Part shown: positions 60,801 through 62,997 of the stretch, one piece after another
Layout of the letters: every line of letters begins with the position of its first letter
Numbering within the stretch: the stretch's first letter is position 1
Made by a program: the position numbers and the translations under genes
Assembly: GCA_033980235.1 (NCBI GenBank)
Contig: CM067070.1
Location: 5,215,544-5,279,543 of the forward strand
Length of the DNA: 64,000 nt
Direction of reading: 5' to 3'
DNA from: Diadema setosum
Taxonomy: Eukaryota > Echinodermata > Echinoidea > Diadematoida > Diadematidae
Notes under the pieces: model-generated
Told to the model about the DNA's origin: nothing
The model's input: only the letters and a program-made list of their open reading frames with translations
Databases searched by the model: none

Positions 60801-61365
60801 GGGTATCTCCAGCATTTATGAAAGAGCTATTGGTGTTTATGAAACACTATAAGGACAACATTATAGAAGCAAGATCACTGAATATCTAATAACACCAGAA
60901 GAGGTGGTACTTAAATTATATCAAGTTCAGATTACAGTATCACATGTGCATTTGTAACTTTTATATCTTATTTTGTTACTGTTACTTCGTTTTTTTTGCA
61001 TTGTCCTTGTGCTTTTAATATTGTGCTTACAAAATACTAGTTTTCTCCAGCACCAGTGTGCTTCGAAATTGTATGTATAAAGCACCACATGCAATGAATT
61101 ATTATCACTATTATTACTATTTTAGTAATTATTATCATTTTTATGCATACTTAACAAGTGAACACTTTTTTTTCTCACATTATCAAGGATTTGCGATCCT
61201 ATCAGAGTAACATAGTAATGACTCAGATACATGCAGGCGATTAAAGCAACTGACTCACATGTTGATGGCATCCCACCAGAAATCCAAGATCTTCCTTCCA
61301 CCAACTCCGGGGAGCAGTGCCTTGGGAACGCCTTCCAGGGAAGAATATTTGCCCGAGAGGTCTGT
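14027..61365 (-). CDS. Bifunctional sugar nucleotidyltransferase / GHMP kinase (glucuronokinase-like), 18 exons, 5' end missing
   Basis: Spliced minus-strand gene. Exons in transcript order: 61365-61259, 60572-60528, 58441-58355, 55969-55903, 54917-54846, 53364-53276, 51965-51809, 50739-50662, 50191-50097, 49057-48952, 48314-48166, 43486-43426, 42633-42559, 41843-41576, 39522-39465, 15664-15532, 14916-14845, 14134-14027. All have AG acceptors and GT donors, phases match at every junction, and the total of 1827 nt is exactly 608 codons plus TAG. Exons 1-8 (residues 1-234) read as a nucleotidyltransferase: [22 protein letters not shown], and a short strand-rich end. Exons 9-18 read as a GHMP kinase: [12 protein letters not shown], the ATP loop [27 protein letters not shown], and the late glycine motif [10 protein letters not shown]. 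This motif set is that of plant-type glucuronokinase, which makes glucuronate-1-phosphate from ATP and glucuronate. The fused transferase would then make a UDP-sugar. No signal peptide or membrane segment is visible, so a cytosolic enzyme is likely. The substrate is inferred. The exon(s) with the start codon and the expected AAGxGTR loop lie upstream. Confidence 0.87.
14247..14470. mobile_element. Truncated TATGTGACCCGC element
   Basis: The left end TATGTGACCCTCTACAACAA and the following AAGGATC, CTCGGTTGTGGAGAT and AATCAGCGTTTCGAGAAAAC blocks match copies 1 and 2. The right part is missing, cut near the start of a SINE. Confidence 0.75.
14520..14812. mobile_element. Inverted pair of family B SINEs
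   Basis: A reverse copy (14520-14665: GATCACAACTGCTGATCT, AACCTGTCATCTACTAC) is followed by a forward copy head (14683-14812: CCTGGTGGTAGTGTCGCTGC). It lies in the last intron between exons 17 and 18. Confidence 0.75.
14845..14916 (-). CDS. Exon 17: GHMP kinase C-terminal glycine motif
   Basis: A 72 nt in-frame exon encoding [18 protein letters not shown] and then PDSDKL. K-F-x-G-S-G-G-A-V is GHMP motif 3, which positions the ATP phosphate loop. The acceptor is CATTCAG and the donor GTGAGT. Confidence 0.93.
15532..15664 (-). CDS. Exon 16: GHMP kinase, NFDLRRxMYG helix
   Basis: A 133 nt exon encoding [20 protein letters not shown], then [20 protein letters not shown] and LAKQ. The L-M-N-x-N-F-D-L-R-R-x-M-Y-G segment matches the glucuronokinase C-terminal helix. 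The acceptor is CGCTCAG and the donor GTATGA. Confidence 0.9.
15960..16145. repeat. Tail-to-tail palindrome of family B SINE ends
   Basis: TTTGTAAGATCACAATTGCT on the left mirrors GCAGTTGCGATCTTACAAAT on the right, and ACCTCTGCAAAT mirrors GTAGAGGGAGAC. Only the SINE 3' body is present, in both orientations. Confidence 0.75.
17137..17189. mobile_element. 53 bp minimal GGGGCGGATCC element
   Basis: AGGGGCGGATCCAGGAATGC followed closely by GGATCCCCGGATCTGCCACT. Apparently a heavily deleted relative of the 19222 element. It directly precedes the 17202 element. Confidence 0.6.
17202..17423. mobile_element. 222 bp TACTGTAAA element, copy 1
   Basis: The ends TACTGTAAAGGTGGAAATTT and ATCCACTTTTACAGTA are inverted mates. 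The interior is rich in TTTCGCGC words and folds on itself. It lies 494 bp from copy 2 in the same orientation. Confidence 0.88.
17917..18127. mobile_element. 211 bp TACTGTAAA element, copy 2
   Basis: It has the same ends and order as copy 1 (TTTCGCG words, GCATGCAAATATTTTTGCATG-like core, TTCCGCGGAAT). One short internal TTCGCGTAT duplication seen in copy 1 is missing. Confidence 0.88.
18271..18840. mobile_element. 570 bp inverted-repeat element, TTTAAAGGACAAGTTCACCT ends
   Basis: The ends TTTAAAGGACAAGTTCACCT and AGGTGAACTTGTCCTTTAAA are perfect inverted copies, and the inverted similarity continues for over 150 bp inward. It encodes nothing. TTTAAA at both tips leaves TTAA or TA as possible targets. 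Confidence 0.9.
19222..19381. mobile_element. 160 bp CAGTGGCGGATC element
   Basis: CAGTGGCGGATCTAGAGGGG on the left is mirrored by CCTGGATCCGCCCCTATAG on the right, with mirrored GGGGGGCAC/GCACCCCCC segments further in. A hAT-like MITE with imperfect ends. Confidence 0.75.
21053..21230 (+). repeat. Left terminal inverted repeat of the 13.25 kb element
   Basis: It starts TAGTCCATGAGCCAAG immediately after GTA. Aligned with the reverse complement of 34128-34303 it matches over nearly its whole length with small gaps. The inner half, from CTTGATCG to ATCACAACCT, is almost identical. Confidence 0.78.
21801..21859 (+). repeat. Left subterminal 12 bp array (TCAAGGTCATTC / TCAAGGTCATGC)
   Basis: Four TCAAGGTCA cores occur at exact 12 bp steps (21812, 21824, 21836 and 21848). 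A diverged fifth, CTAGGTCATT, precedes them. Mirrored arrays lie at 33171-33218 and 33527-33575 in the right arm. TCAAGGTCA is also the textbook extended half-site of ERR and NR5A nuclear receptors. Confidence 0.8.
23470..25197 (+). pseudogene. Decayed protein of a multicopy invertebrate family (likely the element's own transposase-like gene)
   Basis: A long coding trace broken by at least three frame changes or stops (near 24132, 24340 and 24686, and again before 25197). The first 220 codons show a zinc-binding layout: C-x-F-C near residue 50, then [15 protein letters not shown]. Next come an acidic stretch, [38 protein letters not shown] and [16 protein letters not shown]. The last recognisable block is [15 protein letters not shown] before a stop at 25197. 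From memory, this order of blocks occurs in a large, uncharacterised multicopy protein family of cnidarians, molluscs and echinoderms. It normally continues for several hundred residues, and here it is cut by the gypsy-type insertion. A possible 3' splice site (TTTTTTCAG) lies just before the ATG. Function is unknown, and a transposase role is inferred from its place inside the inverted repeats. Confidence 0.75.
25290..28714 (+). pseudogene. Degenerate Ty3/gypsy-type pol: reverse transcriptase, RNase H, integrase
   Basis: Order is RT, RNase H, integrase, the Ty3/gypsy order. RT traces include [18 protein letters not shown], a GYHSVPL block, [17 protein letters not shown] and the active-site CVDDT (25862-25880). 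RNase H trace: [16 protein letters not shown]. Integrase traces: a zinc-binding-like [13 protein letters not shown] region, [11 protein letters not shown], and SDGGPEFTS with its catalytic Asp. At the C-terminus, [20 protein letters not shown] resembles the small C-terminal barrel, and a TPRKAPSG tail follows. The reading frame is broken by many stops and shifts, including TAG at 26117. No gag and no LTRs were found. It is GC-richer than its surroundings. It begins right after the truncated 23470-25197 gene. Not functional. Confidence 0.87.
26691..27280 (+). repeat. 289 bp tandem duplication inside the gypsy-type pol
   Basis: The segment from CCCAGCCGCTACACCTCCCG at 26691 recurs from 26980, with only scattered differences, through GCTTCCCAGACTGCCG and TTGATCTTCG. 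The unit covers the linker between RNase H and integrase. The high identity dates the duplication as more recent than most of the decay. Confidence 0.85.
29433..30263 (-). pseudogene. LINE ORF2 C-terminal part, separated by a frameshift
   Basis: It continues the previous entry after a shift in a homopolymer: [16 protein letters not shown], then [32 protein letters not shown] and a C-terminal GPRYWNDLP block. These are the usual thumb and post-RT blocks of CR1/Jockey-type LINEs. It ends in a proper stop at 29433. Confidence 0.87.
30226..31929 (-). pseudogene. LINE ORF2 fragment: endonuclease C-terminus and reverse transcriptase
   Basis: 567 codons. Endonuclease traces: [13 protein letters not shown] and [13 protein letters not shown] (residues about 20-110). 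RT traces: [55 protein letters not shown] and the catalytic FADDTSLFF near the end. Just after FADD the frame shifts at an A-run (about 30241-30248), and the rest continues in the overlapping frame at 29433-30263. RT is well conserved, so the insertion is fairly young. Confidence 0.88.
32549..33146. mobile_element. 0.6 kb element with TGTCCCCGCCG ends and internal tandem repeats
   Basis: It starts TGTCCCCGCCG and ends CGGCGGGGACA. Inside are three direct units beginning AGTAGCATTTTGTAGC at 32562, 32713 and 32871 (151 and 158 bp apart). A CACACGGACGCACACA stretch and a GCTCGAACTCGTTCGGC segment follow at the right end. The units are rich in AGGTCA half-sites, and AGGTCAAAGGTCA pairs occur at 32901-32926. 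Confidence 0.8.
32901..32926 (+). promoter_or_regulatory. Overlapping AGGTCAAAGGTCA direct repeats (possible DR1 nuclear-receptor sites)
   Basis: AGGTCAAAGGTCA occurs twice in 26 bp, sharing neighbouring half-sites. AGGTCA pairs with one base between them are the classic DR1 site of RXR-type receptors and HNF4. It lies inside a repeat element, so function is only a possibility. Confidence 0.35.
33171..33218 (-). repeat. Right subterminal array A of 12 bp units
   Basis: On the minus strand it reads as successive AGGTCATTCTCA/AGGTCATTCTCT units, the mirror of the left array. It marks the inner limit of the right arm. Confidence 0.78.
33527..33575 (-). repeat. Right subterminal array B of 12 bp units
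   Basis: A second, more diverged block on the minus strand with AAGGTCATTC, AAGGTCACTC and AGGGTCATAC units at 12 bp spacing. The left arm has only one such block, so the right arm seems to have duplicated. Confidence 0.72.
34128..34303 (-). repeat. Right terminal inverted repeat of the 13.25 kb element
   Basis: It ends GGCTCATGGACTA immediately before GTA. Its inner edge reads AGGTTGTGATATATCAAC, mirroring the left arm. A 92 bp element with TTAACCCTATTC ends starts 10 bp outside it. Confidence 0.78.
34313..34404. mobile_element. 92 bp TTAACCCTATTCTAAC element
   Basis: TTAACCCTATTCTAAC is mirrored by GTTAGAATAGGGTTAA. The interior has a G-run and a C-run that could pair. It sits 10 bp outside the 13.25 kb element. 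Confidence 0.88.
36362..36456. mobile_element. 95 bp TTAACCCGTTGAGGAC element, copy 2 (inverted)
   Basis: TTTAACCCGTTGAAAACGAG on the left, CTCGTCCTCAACGAGTTAA on the right. The core CCCGAGTATACTCGGGC is a perfect palindrome. Confidence 0.85.
36480..37080. mobile_element. 600 bp element with GGGTGGTATTCTGAA ends (PIF/Harbinger-like MITE)
   Basis: GGGTGGTATTCTGAAATCCT on the left is mirrored by TTTTCAGAATACCACCC on the right, with CTTCCTAAG blocks repeated inward on both sides. CAT flanks both ends, a possible 3 bp target duplication. Together these are typical of a Harbinger-type miniature element. Confidence 0.83.
37993..38245 (+). mobile_element. tRNA-derived SINE, family A
   Basis: GCTGGTAGCGTGTCTGCCTC (A-box region) and GGGTTCGATTCCCGAG (B box) are spaced as in a tRNA gene, but the acceptor stem is not formed. 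A non-tRNA body follows, with TCGGATAGGACATAAAATGG and AGAGCAGGGTGTTTAACCC. A SINE, not a functional tRNA. Confidence 0.85.
38443..39275. repeat. ATC microsatellite and long degenerate CAT/CAC repeat region
   Basis: A perfect (ATC)n tract of about 70 bp at 38443-38512, then from about 38780 to 39275 a continuous imperfect ATC/ACC/ATT triplet repeat of about 500 bp. One strand is nearly free of G. Confidence 0.93.
39465..39522 (-). CDS. Exon 15: GHMP kinase helix
   Basis: A 58 nt exon encoding [20 protein letters not shown]. It is a helix of the V-x-x-M-x-x-x-A-x-L-x type found in GHMP kinase C-terminal subdomains. The acceptor is GTGTAG and the donor GTAAGG. The next intron is 23.8 kb. Confidence 0.83.
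40700..40862 (-). mobile_element. tRNA-derived SINE, family B, reverse copy
   Basis: On the minus strand it reads TATGACAGGTTTGAGTCCCG then GGTTCC, then an A/T homopolymer, then AGATCAGCAGTTGTTATC and TTTGTAGAGGGAGAC. The tRNA A-box part is missing. Confidence 0.8.
41300..41520 (+). mobile_element. tRNA-derived SINE, family B, forward copy
   Basis: CCTGGTGGTAGTGTCGCTGC (A box) and GACAGGTTCAAGTCCCGC (B box), then GGTTCCTTTTTTCC, ATCATAGATCAGCAGTTGCA and TTTGTAGAGGGAGAC. Other copies: 40700-40862 (reverse), 14694-14812 (forward) and 14520-14665 (reverse). Confidence 0.85.
41576..41843 (-). CDS. Exon 14: GHMP kinase central region, largest exon
   Basis: A 268 nt exon. It reads [20 protein letters not shown], then [19 protein letters not shown] and [16 protein letters not shown]. 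The GLQDR segment places the conserved Asp-Arg pair of glucuronokinases. The second NPSDSG and H-x-x-V-R-x-R-W are a glucuronokinase signature. The CpG content is higher than in the surrounding intron, as expected for conserved coding DNA. The acceptor is CCAACAG and the donor GTAGG. Confidence 0.92.
42559..42633 (-). CDS. Exon 13: GHMP kinase ATP-binding loop GLAGSSA
   Basis: A 75 nt in-frame exon encoding [20 protein letters not shown] and then DLNNS. G-L-x-G-S-S-A is the diagnostic GHMP phosphate-binding motif (motif 2). The helix after it is regular. The acceptor is CACTAG and the donor GTGAGT. Confidence 0.93.
43426..43486 (-). CDS. Exon 12: GHMP kinase strand before the ATP loop
   Basis: A 61 nt exon encoding [20 protein letters not shown]. 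NFxLxYxTxIPRQVGLAGSSA is the standard run-in to the GHMP ATP loop, and exon 13 supplies GLAGSSA. Without this exon the phases of exons 11 and 13 do not match, which supports it. The acceptor is TTACAG and the donor GTGAGT. Confidence 0.88.
43695..44317. mobile_element. TATGTGACCCGC element, copy 1 (623 bp)
   Basis: The left end reads TATGTGACCCGCTACAACAA and then AAGGATC. The right end, GATCCTTTTGTCATGGCGGG, is its inverted, slightly decayed mate. A TA dinucleotide lies at the left edge, consistent with a TA target. No ORF. Confidence 0.82.
44331..44409. repeat. Right-end fragment of the TACAGT element
   Basis: TTTTTACTTTGTTGCAAC, AATTTCATAGTACCC and GGGAGTGCACTGTCA align with the right third of the copies at 11438 and 53409. 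Confidence 0.7.
44741..45512. mobile_element. TATGTGACCCGC element, copy 2 (772 bp)
   Basis: The ends TATGTGACCCGCTACAACAA and TTGTTGTAGCGGGTCACATA are a perfect inverted pair, flanked by TA-rich sequence. It shares end-proximal sequence with copy 1 (TCGGAAATCAGC-like and CTTCCTT blocks), but a central 120 bp (45090-45190) is unique. Confidence 0.88.
46150..47160. repeat. CTAG/AGGCCT-rich interior of the 2.5 kb element
   Basis: Very dense in CTAG tetramers and in TAGGCCTAAC and AACGTTA-like palindromic words (for example ACTAGATCTAGATC near 46250 and CTAGACTAGGTCTAG near 46335). The rest of the window is not like this. No ORF of note is present. Confidence 0.6.
47315..47452. repeat. Internal hairpin with three CACACGAAGC-type units
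   Basis: GAAAGAATAAAGCTGAT on the left is mirrored by ATCAGCTTTATTCTTTC on the right. Between them, a unit containing GTTTACTTCGCTTCGTGTGA occurs twice in one orientation and once inverted, around ATGTATGCAT. Confidence 0.85.
48166..48314 (-). CDS. Exon 11: GHMP kinase N-terminal subdomain
   Basis: A 149 nt exon encoding [20 protein letters not shown] and then [20 protein letters not shown]. The pattern of a sugar-binding loop, a GYLGG turn and a long helix is usual between motif 1 and the ATP loop. The donor GTAAGC lies only about 26 bp from the right end of the 2.5 kb foldback-like element. Confidence 0.87.
48813..48858. repeat. GT microsatellite
   Basis: About 22 GT units in intron 10. 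Confidence 0.97.
48952..49057 (-). CDS. Exon 10: GHMP kinase first motif
   Basis: A 106 nt exon encoding [20 protein letters not shown] and then [15 protein letters not shown]. The GNPSDGxxGKT start followed by a strand of xNFWAEVxx type is characteristic of glucuronokinase-like GHMP kinases. It corresponds to the sugar-binding N-terminal motif. The acceptor is CTACAG and the donor GTGAGC. A GATA microsatellite lies just upstream in the intron. Confidence 0.9.
49066..49245. repeat. GATA microsatellite
   Basis: Imperfect GATA/GACA repeat of about 180 bp starting just 9 bp upstream of exon 10 on the transcript strand, so it abuts the splice acceptor. Confidence 0.95.
50097..50191 (-). CDS. Exon 9: linker helix into the GHMP kinase domain
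   Basis: A 95 nt exon encoding [20 protein letters not shown] and then [12 protein letters not shown]. The Y-E-x-W-L-x-Y helix closes the transferase part. AYAR is the first strand of the kinase domain and runs into [10 protein letters not shown] of exon 10. The acceptor is TTTTCAG and the donor GTAGG. Confidence 0.86.
50662..50739 (-). CDS. Exon 8: end of nucleotidyltransferase domain
   Basis: A 78 nt in-frame exon encoding [20 protein letters not shown] and then QLIGQI. It resembles the VYGxxLPxGFxLIG end of the transferase domain, before the helix that links to the kinase. The acceptor is TGTACAG and the donor GTAAGT. Confidence 0.85.
51158..51251. mobile_element. 94 bp TTAACCCGTTGAGGAC element, copy 3
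   Basis: The best copy, with ends TTAACCCGTTGAGGACG and CGTCCTCAACGGGTTAA and core GCCCGAGTATACTCGGG. TTAA at each tip is a likely target duplication. Confidence 0.9.
51388..51512. repeat. ATTT microsatellite
   Basis: Imperfect ATTT repeat ending in a poly-T and a ten-base G run. Confidence 0.93.
51809..51965 (-). CDS. Exon 7: nucleotidyltransferase with FLEKP motif
   Basis: A 157 nt exon. It encodes [12 protein letters not shown], then [20 protein letters not shown] and a C-terminal RTFGQYM. The F-x-E-K-P lysine contacts the sugar phosphate in related enzymes, and the hydrophobic strand VVFYCF follows as expected. The donor is GTCAGA, weaker than the others. It is chosen because it keeps frame with exon 8. 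Confidence 0.86.
52497..52590. mobile_element. 94 bp TTAACC element, copy 4 (decayed)
   Basis: GTTAACCTTCTGAGGACGAG at the left and GACTAGTCTTCAATGAATTA at the right. The core is mutated (AGTATGAGTGTACTTGGG). Confidence 0.75.
53085..53262. repeat. Diverged relative of the 13020 MITE
   Basis: GGAGGCCCAATCAGG, GCGGGCCACCAAAATTTC and TGTGACTGTCAAGCCCTAC follow the order of the 13020-13183 element. Similarity is modest and the left end is lost. Confidence 0.55.
53276..53364 (-). CDS. Exon 6: nucleotidyltransferase core strands
   Basis: An 89 nt exon encoding [18 protein letters not shown] and then [12 protein letters not shown]. It reads as the strand pair after the GD motif, which in the family precedes the E-K-P motif. 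The acceptor is ATACCAG and the donor GTAGG. Confidence 0.85.
53409..53619. mobile_element. 211 bp copy 2 of the TACAGT element
   Basis: Same order of blocks as 11438-11639, with a poly-T and a poly-A expansion inside. Ends TACAGTAGGCTGTCGTTATAA and GGAATGCACTGTA. Confidence 0.8.
53906..54273. mobile_element. 0.37 kb TTAAAGGTATAATTTA element, copy 2
   Basis: The better-preserved right tip reads AACAGGGACTTTAA. It carries an extra 36 bp near GGTTTGTGGTACAACAG relative to copy 1. Same orientation as copy 1. Confidence 0.85.
54846..54917 (-). CDS. Exon 5: nucleotidyltransferase catalytic GDMLF motif
   Basis: A 72 nt in-frame exon encoding [18 protein letters not shown] and then HYFKKK. G-D-x-L-F is the conserved motif whose Asp coordinates metal and nucleotide in this fold. 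The acceptor is GGTCACAG and the donor GTAGG. A 27 bp poly-A tract (plus strand) lies just upstream in the intron. Confidence 0.88.
55050..55365. mobile_element. Diverged right-half copy of the 570 bp element
   Basis: Blocks such as CCCCTTGACTTTTTACTGA, AAGTCAAGTGCTCTTT, TGAAAACATGTTGAAT and CATCCAGC align in order with 18500-18810. The left half and the terminal repeats are missing. Confidence 0.75.
55903..55969 (-). CDS. Exon 4: nucleotidyltransferase, strand before the GD motif
   Basis: A 67 nt exon encoding [16 protein letters not shown] and then QDDILV. The acceptor is CAACCAG and the donor GTAAGT. The ILV strand runs directly into V-A-G-D of exon 5. A helix of GDLDLALR type is usual at this place in nucleotidyltransferases. 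Confidence 0.86.
55970..58354 (-). other. Intron 3 with a 1.42 kb inverted-repeat element
   Basis: The stretch 56390-57812 is one mobile element. The flanks 55970-56389 and 57813-58310 show no gene. A CAGA repeat at 58293-58340 borders exon 3. Confidence 0.7.
56390..57812. mobile_element. TATGTGACC-ended element with a different 1.4 kb interior
   Basis: The 36 bp ends match with one mismatch: TATGTGACCCGCGACAACGG on the left, the same with CGG for CCG on the right, then TTTCAGGCAAAAGTCG. The interior is unrelated to copies 1 and 2 apart from the first 12 bp. It has a 128-codon ORF (56515-56901) without a recognisable domain, and mirrored internal segments around CCAATC/GATTGG. Confidence 0.85.
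58355..58441 (-). CDS. Exon 3: nucleotidyltransferase
   Basis: An 87 nt exon encoding [18 protein letters not shown] and a following [10 protein letters not shown]. It sits between acceptor CTGTCAG and donor GTACTG. The N-D-G-T-T loop is typical of the region before the GD metal motif. A CAGA simple repeat begins about 10 bp inside the following intron. Confidence 0.85.
58565..58725. repeat. 160 bp dispersed repeat, copy 2
   Basis: Matches 549-710 at roughly 85 percent by eye. Its ends are not obviously inverted, so the class is unknown. Confidence 0.85.
58850..59893. mobile_element. 1.04 kb element with three ~327 bp tandem units
   Basis: Begins ACAAGAGACCCGCGGGTCT with AGCGCTCACCTGAG and ends with GCTCACTTGAGCC and GGCTCAGGTGAGCT. 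Direct units are marked by GGGGCATGGTGCCCATTTTA at about 59056, 59385 and 59710. GGGGGCCCCCTGGG runs recur in each. Common in marine invertebrate genomes from memory. Confidence 0.8.
60528..60572 (-). CDS. Exon 2: nucleotidyltransferase, YLVTNADK strand
   Basis: A 45 nt exon encoding [15 protein letters not shown]. The acceptor is CCCCCAG and the donor GTAAGT. The beta strand ending in TNA is the usual xVVxN element after the first helix of the transferase fold. The phase joins exons 1 and 3 without a break. Confidence 0.85.
61259..61365 (-). CDS. Exon 1 of those visible: nucleotidyltransferase N-terminal segment
   Basis: It encodes [20 protein letters not shown] and on to a DFWWDAIN helix. 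The G-x-PKALLP element follows the nucleotide-binding loop in sugar-1-phosphate nucleotidyltransferases. The acceptor TATAG precedes ACAGAC and the donor is GTGAGT after CAACAT, leaving 2 nt that join G of the next exon to give Met. The AAGxGTR loop expected just before it is absent, so at least one more exon lies upstream. Confidence 0.85.
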
Positions 61366-61756
61366 CTATAAAAATAGGAGTTCATAGAATGGATTGAAAG
61401 GAAGTCATTTCCTGACATTCAGAATTCATGGAACGACAAGCCATATTTCCATAACCCCTTTTGATGATTTGTATTCAGTGACAAGAGTGGTGTTTATGTA
61501 TTTGAATTGTGTGATCTGTTTAAAGACAAAGAATCACAAATGTTGGTGGTTTAGCTCCTGCAGAAGGGTCAAGAGAACTACATTCATGTGTATTAAAAAA
61601 AAACAACTATTATGATTTTAAATATATGGAAACATTGGTAAATGATTCATAAAAAATAGAACTGTCATAGATAGCAGAAACCAAACACAGACAGTGTGAT
61701 ACCCCAGCTCAAGGAGTCAAAAGACATTAATTGCATAATGTTTATTATATAAGTTA

Positions 61757-61769
61757 TTATTATTATTAC

Positions 61770-61844
<75 letters not shown>

Positions 61845-61862
61845 TATTATCATCATTAAATA
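61757..61862. repeat. TTA microsatellite
   Basis: About 105 bp of TTA/ATC units. It continues beyond the inserted 525 bp element as a second tract at 62398-62465. Confidence 0.95.
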
Positions 61863-61873
61863 TTACTATTGTT

Positions 61874-62398
61874 ACCTCCGCCATGGGAGGAGGTTATGTT
61901 TTCGTTACCGTTGATTTGTTTGTTTGTCTGTGTAGAAAATTACTCAAAAAGTAGTCAACTGATTCAAACTTACAGGAAAGGTTGAGAATGACACAAGTAA
62001 CAGATGATTAAATTTTGGTAGTGATCCAAGAATTTTGGGGGGATCTATGAAGGATTTTTGATATTTTGGTAGGTAGGGTCAATGAACTTGGGAGTTCAAG
62101 CTGTGCATTTTTGAGGTTTTCATACGCGCACTTAAGTGCGTGCTCTAGTTTCTGCTAGGGTGAGGCGCGCCGTGCAGCTGAGGGTTTATGACGTAACAAA
62201 GGCTTCTATATTGGGAAATCGGGTGATTTTTCAGCATGTATACCACTGACCTAGGATGTATACCTGTGGGTGGAAATCATATCAAAGAGCTTTTCCCCAC
62301 TGGTGGAGAGGAGAAAAATCTCTTTGGGAAGAGCAAGATAATCGGTGGAAAGTAGCTGCTTGGCAGAGGTCTGCGCTCTCAGAGTGCTTTTCTAGTTA
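61874..62398. mobile_element. 525 bp CCTCCGCCATGGGAGG element inserted in a TTA microsatellite
   Basis: Begins ACCTCCGCCATGGGAGGAGG and ends GGCAGAGGTCTGCGCTCTCA and GAGTGCTTTTCTAG. ATT/TTA repeats lie on both sides (61757-61862 and 62398-62465), so it interrupted one array. No coding capacity. Confidence 0.8.
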
Positions 62399-62622
62399 TC
62401 ATTATAATTATTGCTATTATTATTATTATTATTATTATCATTATTATTACTATTATTGTTACAATTGTTATTATCATGCATCATTAAATATTACTATTGA
62501 TATTCATCATTATTATTAAATCATGATTACAGCTTCTTTTTTTTAAACAGAAAGCCCTTATAGGTTTGCTTATGAAACATTTTCAAAGATTTTGTATTCT
62601 GGGCAAGTCCAAGATATCGCGC

Positions 62623-62997
62623 ACCTTACGTATGGGACATTCAGAGATTTCAAACCTCTGAAAAGTAATGAAGGAGCACTTGGATTTTATTGTTTATCAT
62701 CAGGAGGACTGGTATCCCTGAGAAGAATATTGTGTTAATGGTTTTATTAAGAAAAATATGCCAACTTACGTATGGGACCAGAGAAAAACTGGATTTTTCA
62801 AAATAAAGTTTGAACTGAAAATTCTCTGAAAGTACCTTACTGATCAAGTTCTGTTTGGAAGTGAAGAAAGGTACAATACTGAAGTATCTTTCAGCAAAGT
62901 CTCACTGCAAAAGAATAAAGCATATTTTCATGAAGTTGGTTTAATTAACGAAAGTACACCTTACGTATGGGACATGGCTCAACTTACGTATGGGACA
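62623..62997 (+). repeat. Four copies of a CTTACGTATGGGACAT motif
   Basis: Copies at 62625-62640, 62764-62778 (ends CC instead of AT), 62960-62975 and 62982-62997, all in the same orientation. Each contains the palindrome TACGTA. Spacing is irregular (about 139, 196 and 22 bp). No reverse-orientation copy was seen nearby. Confidence 0.8.
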
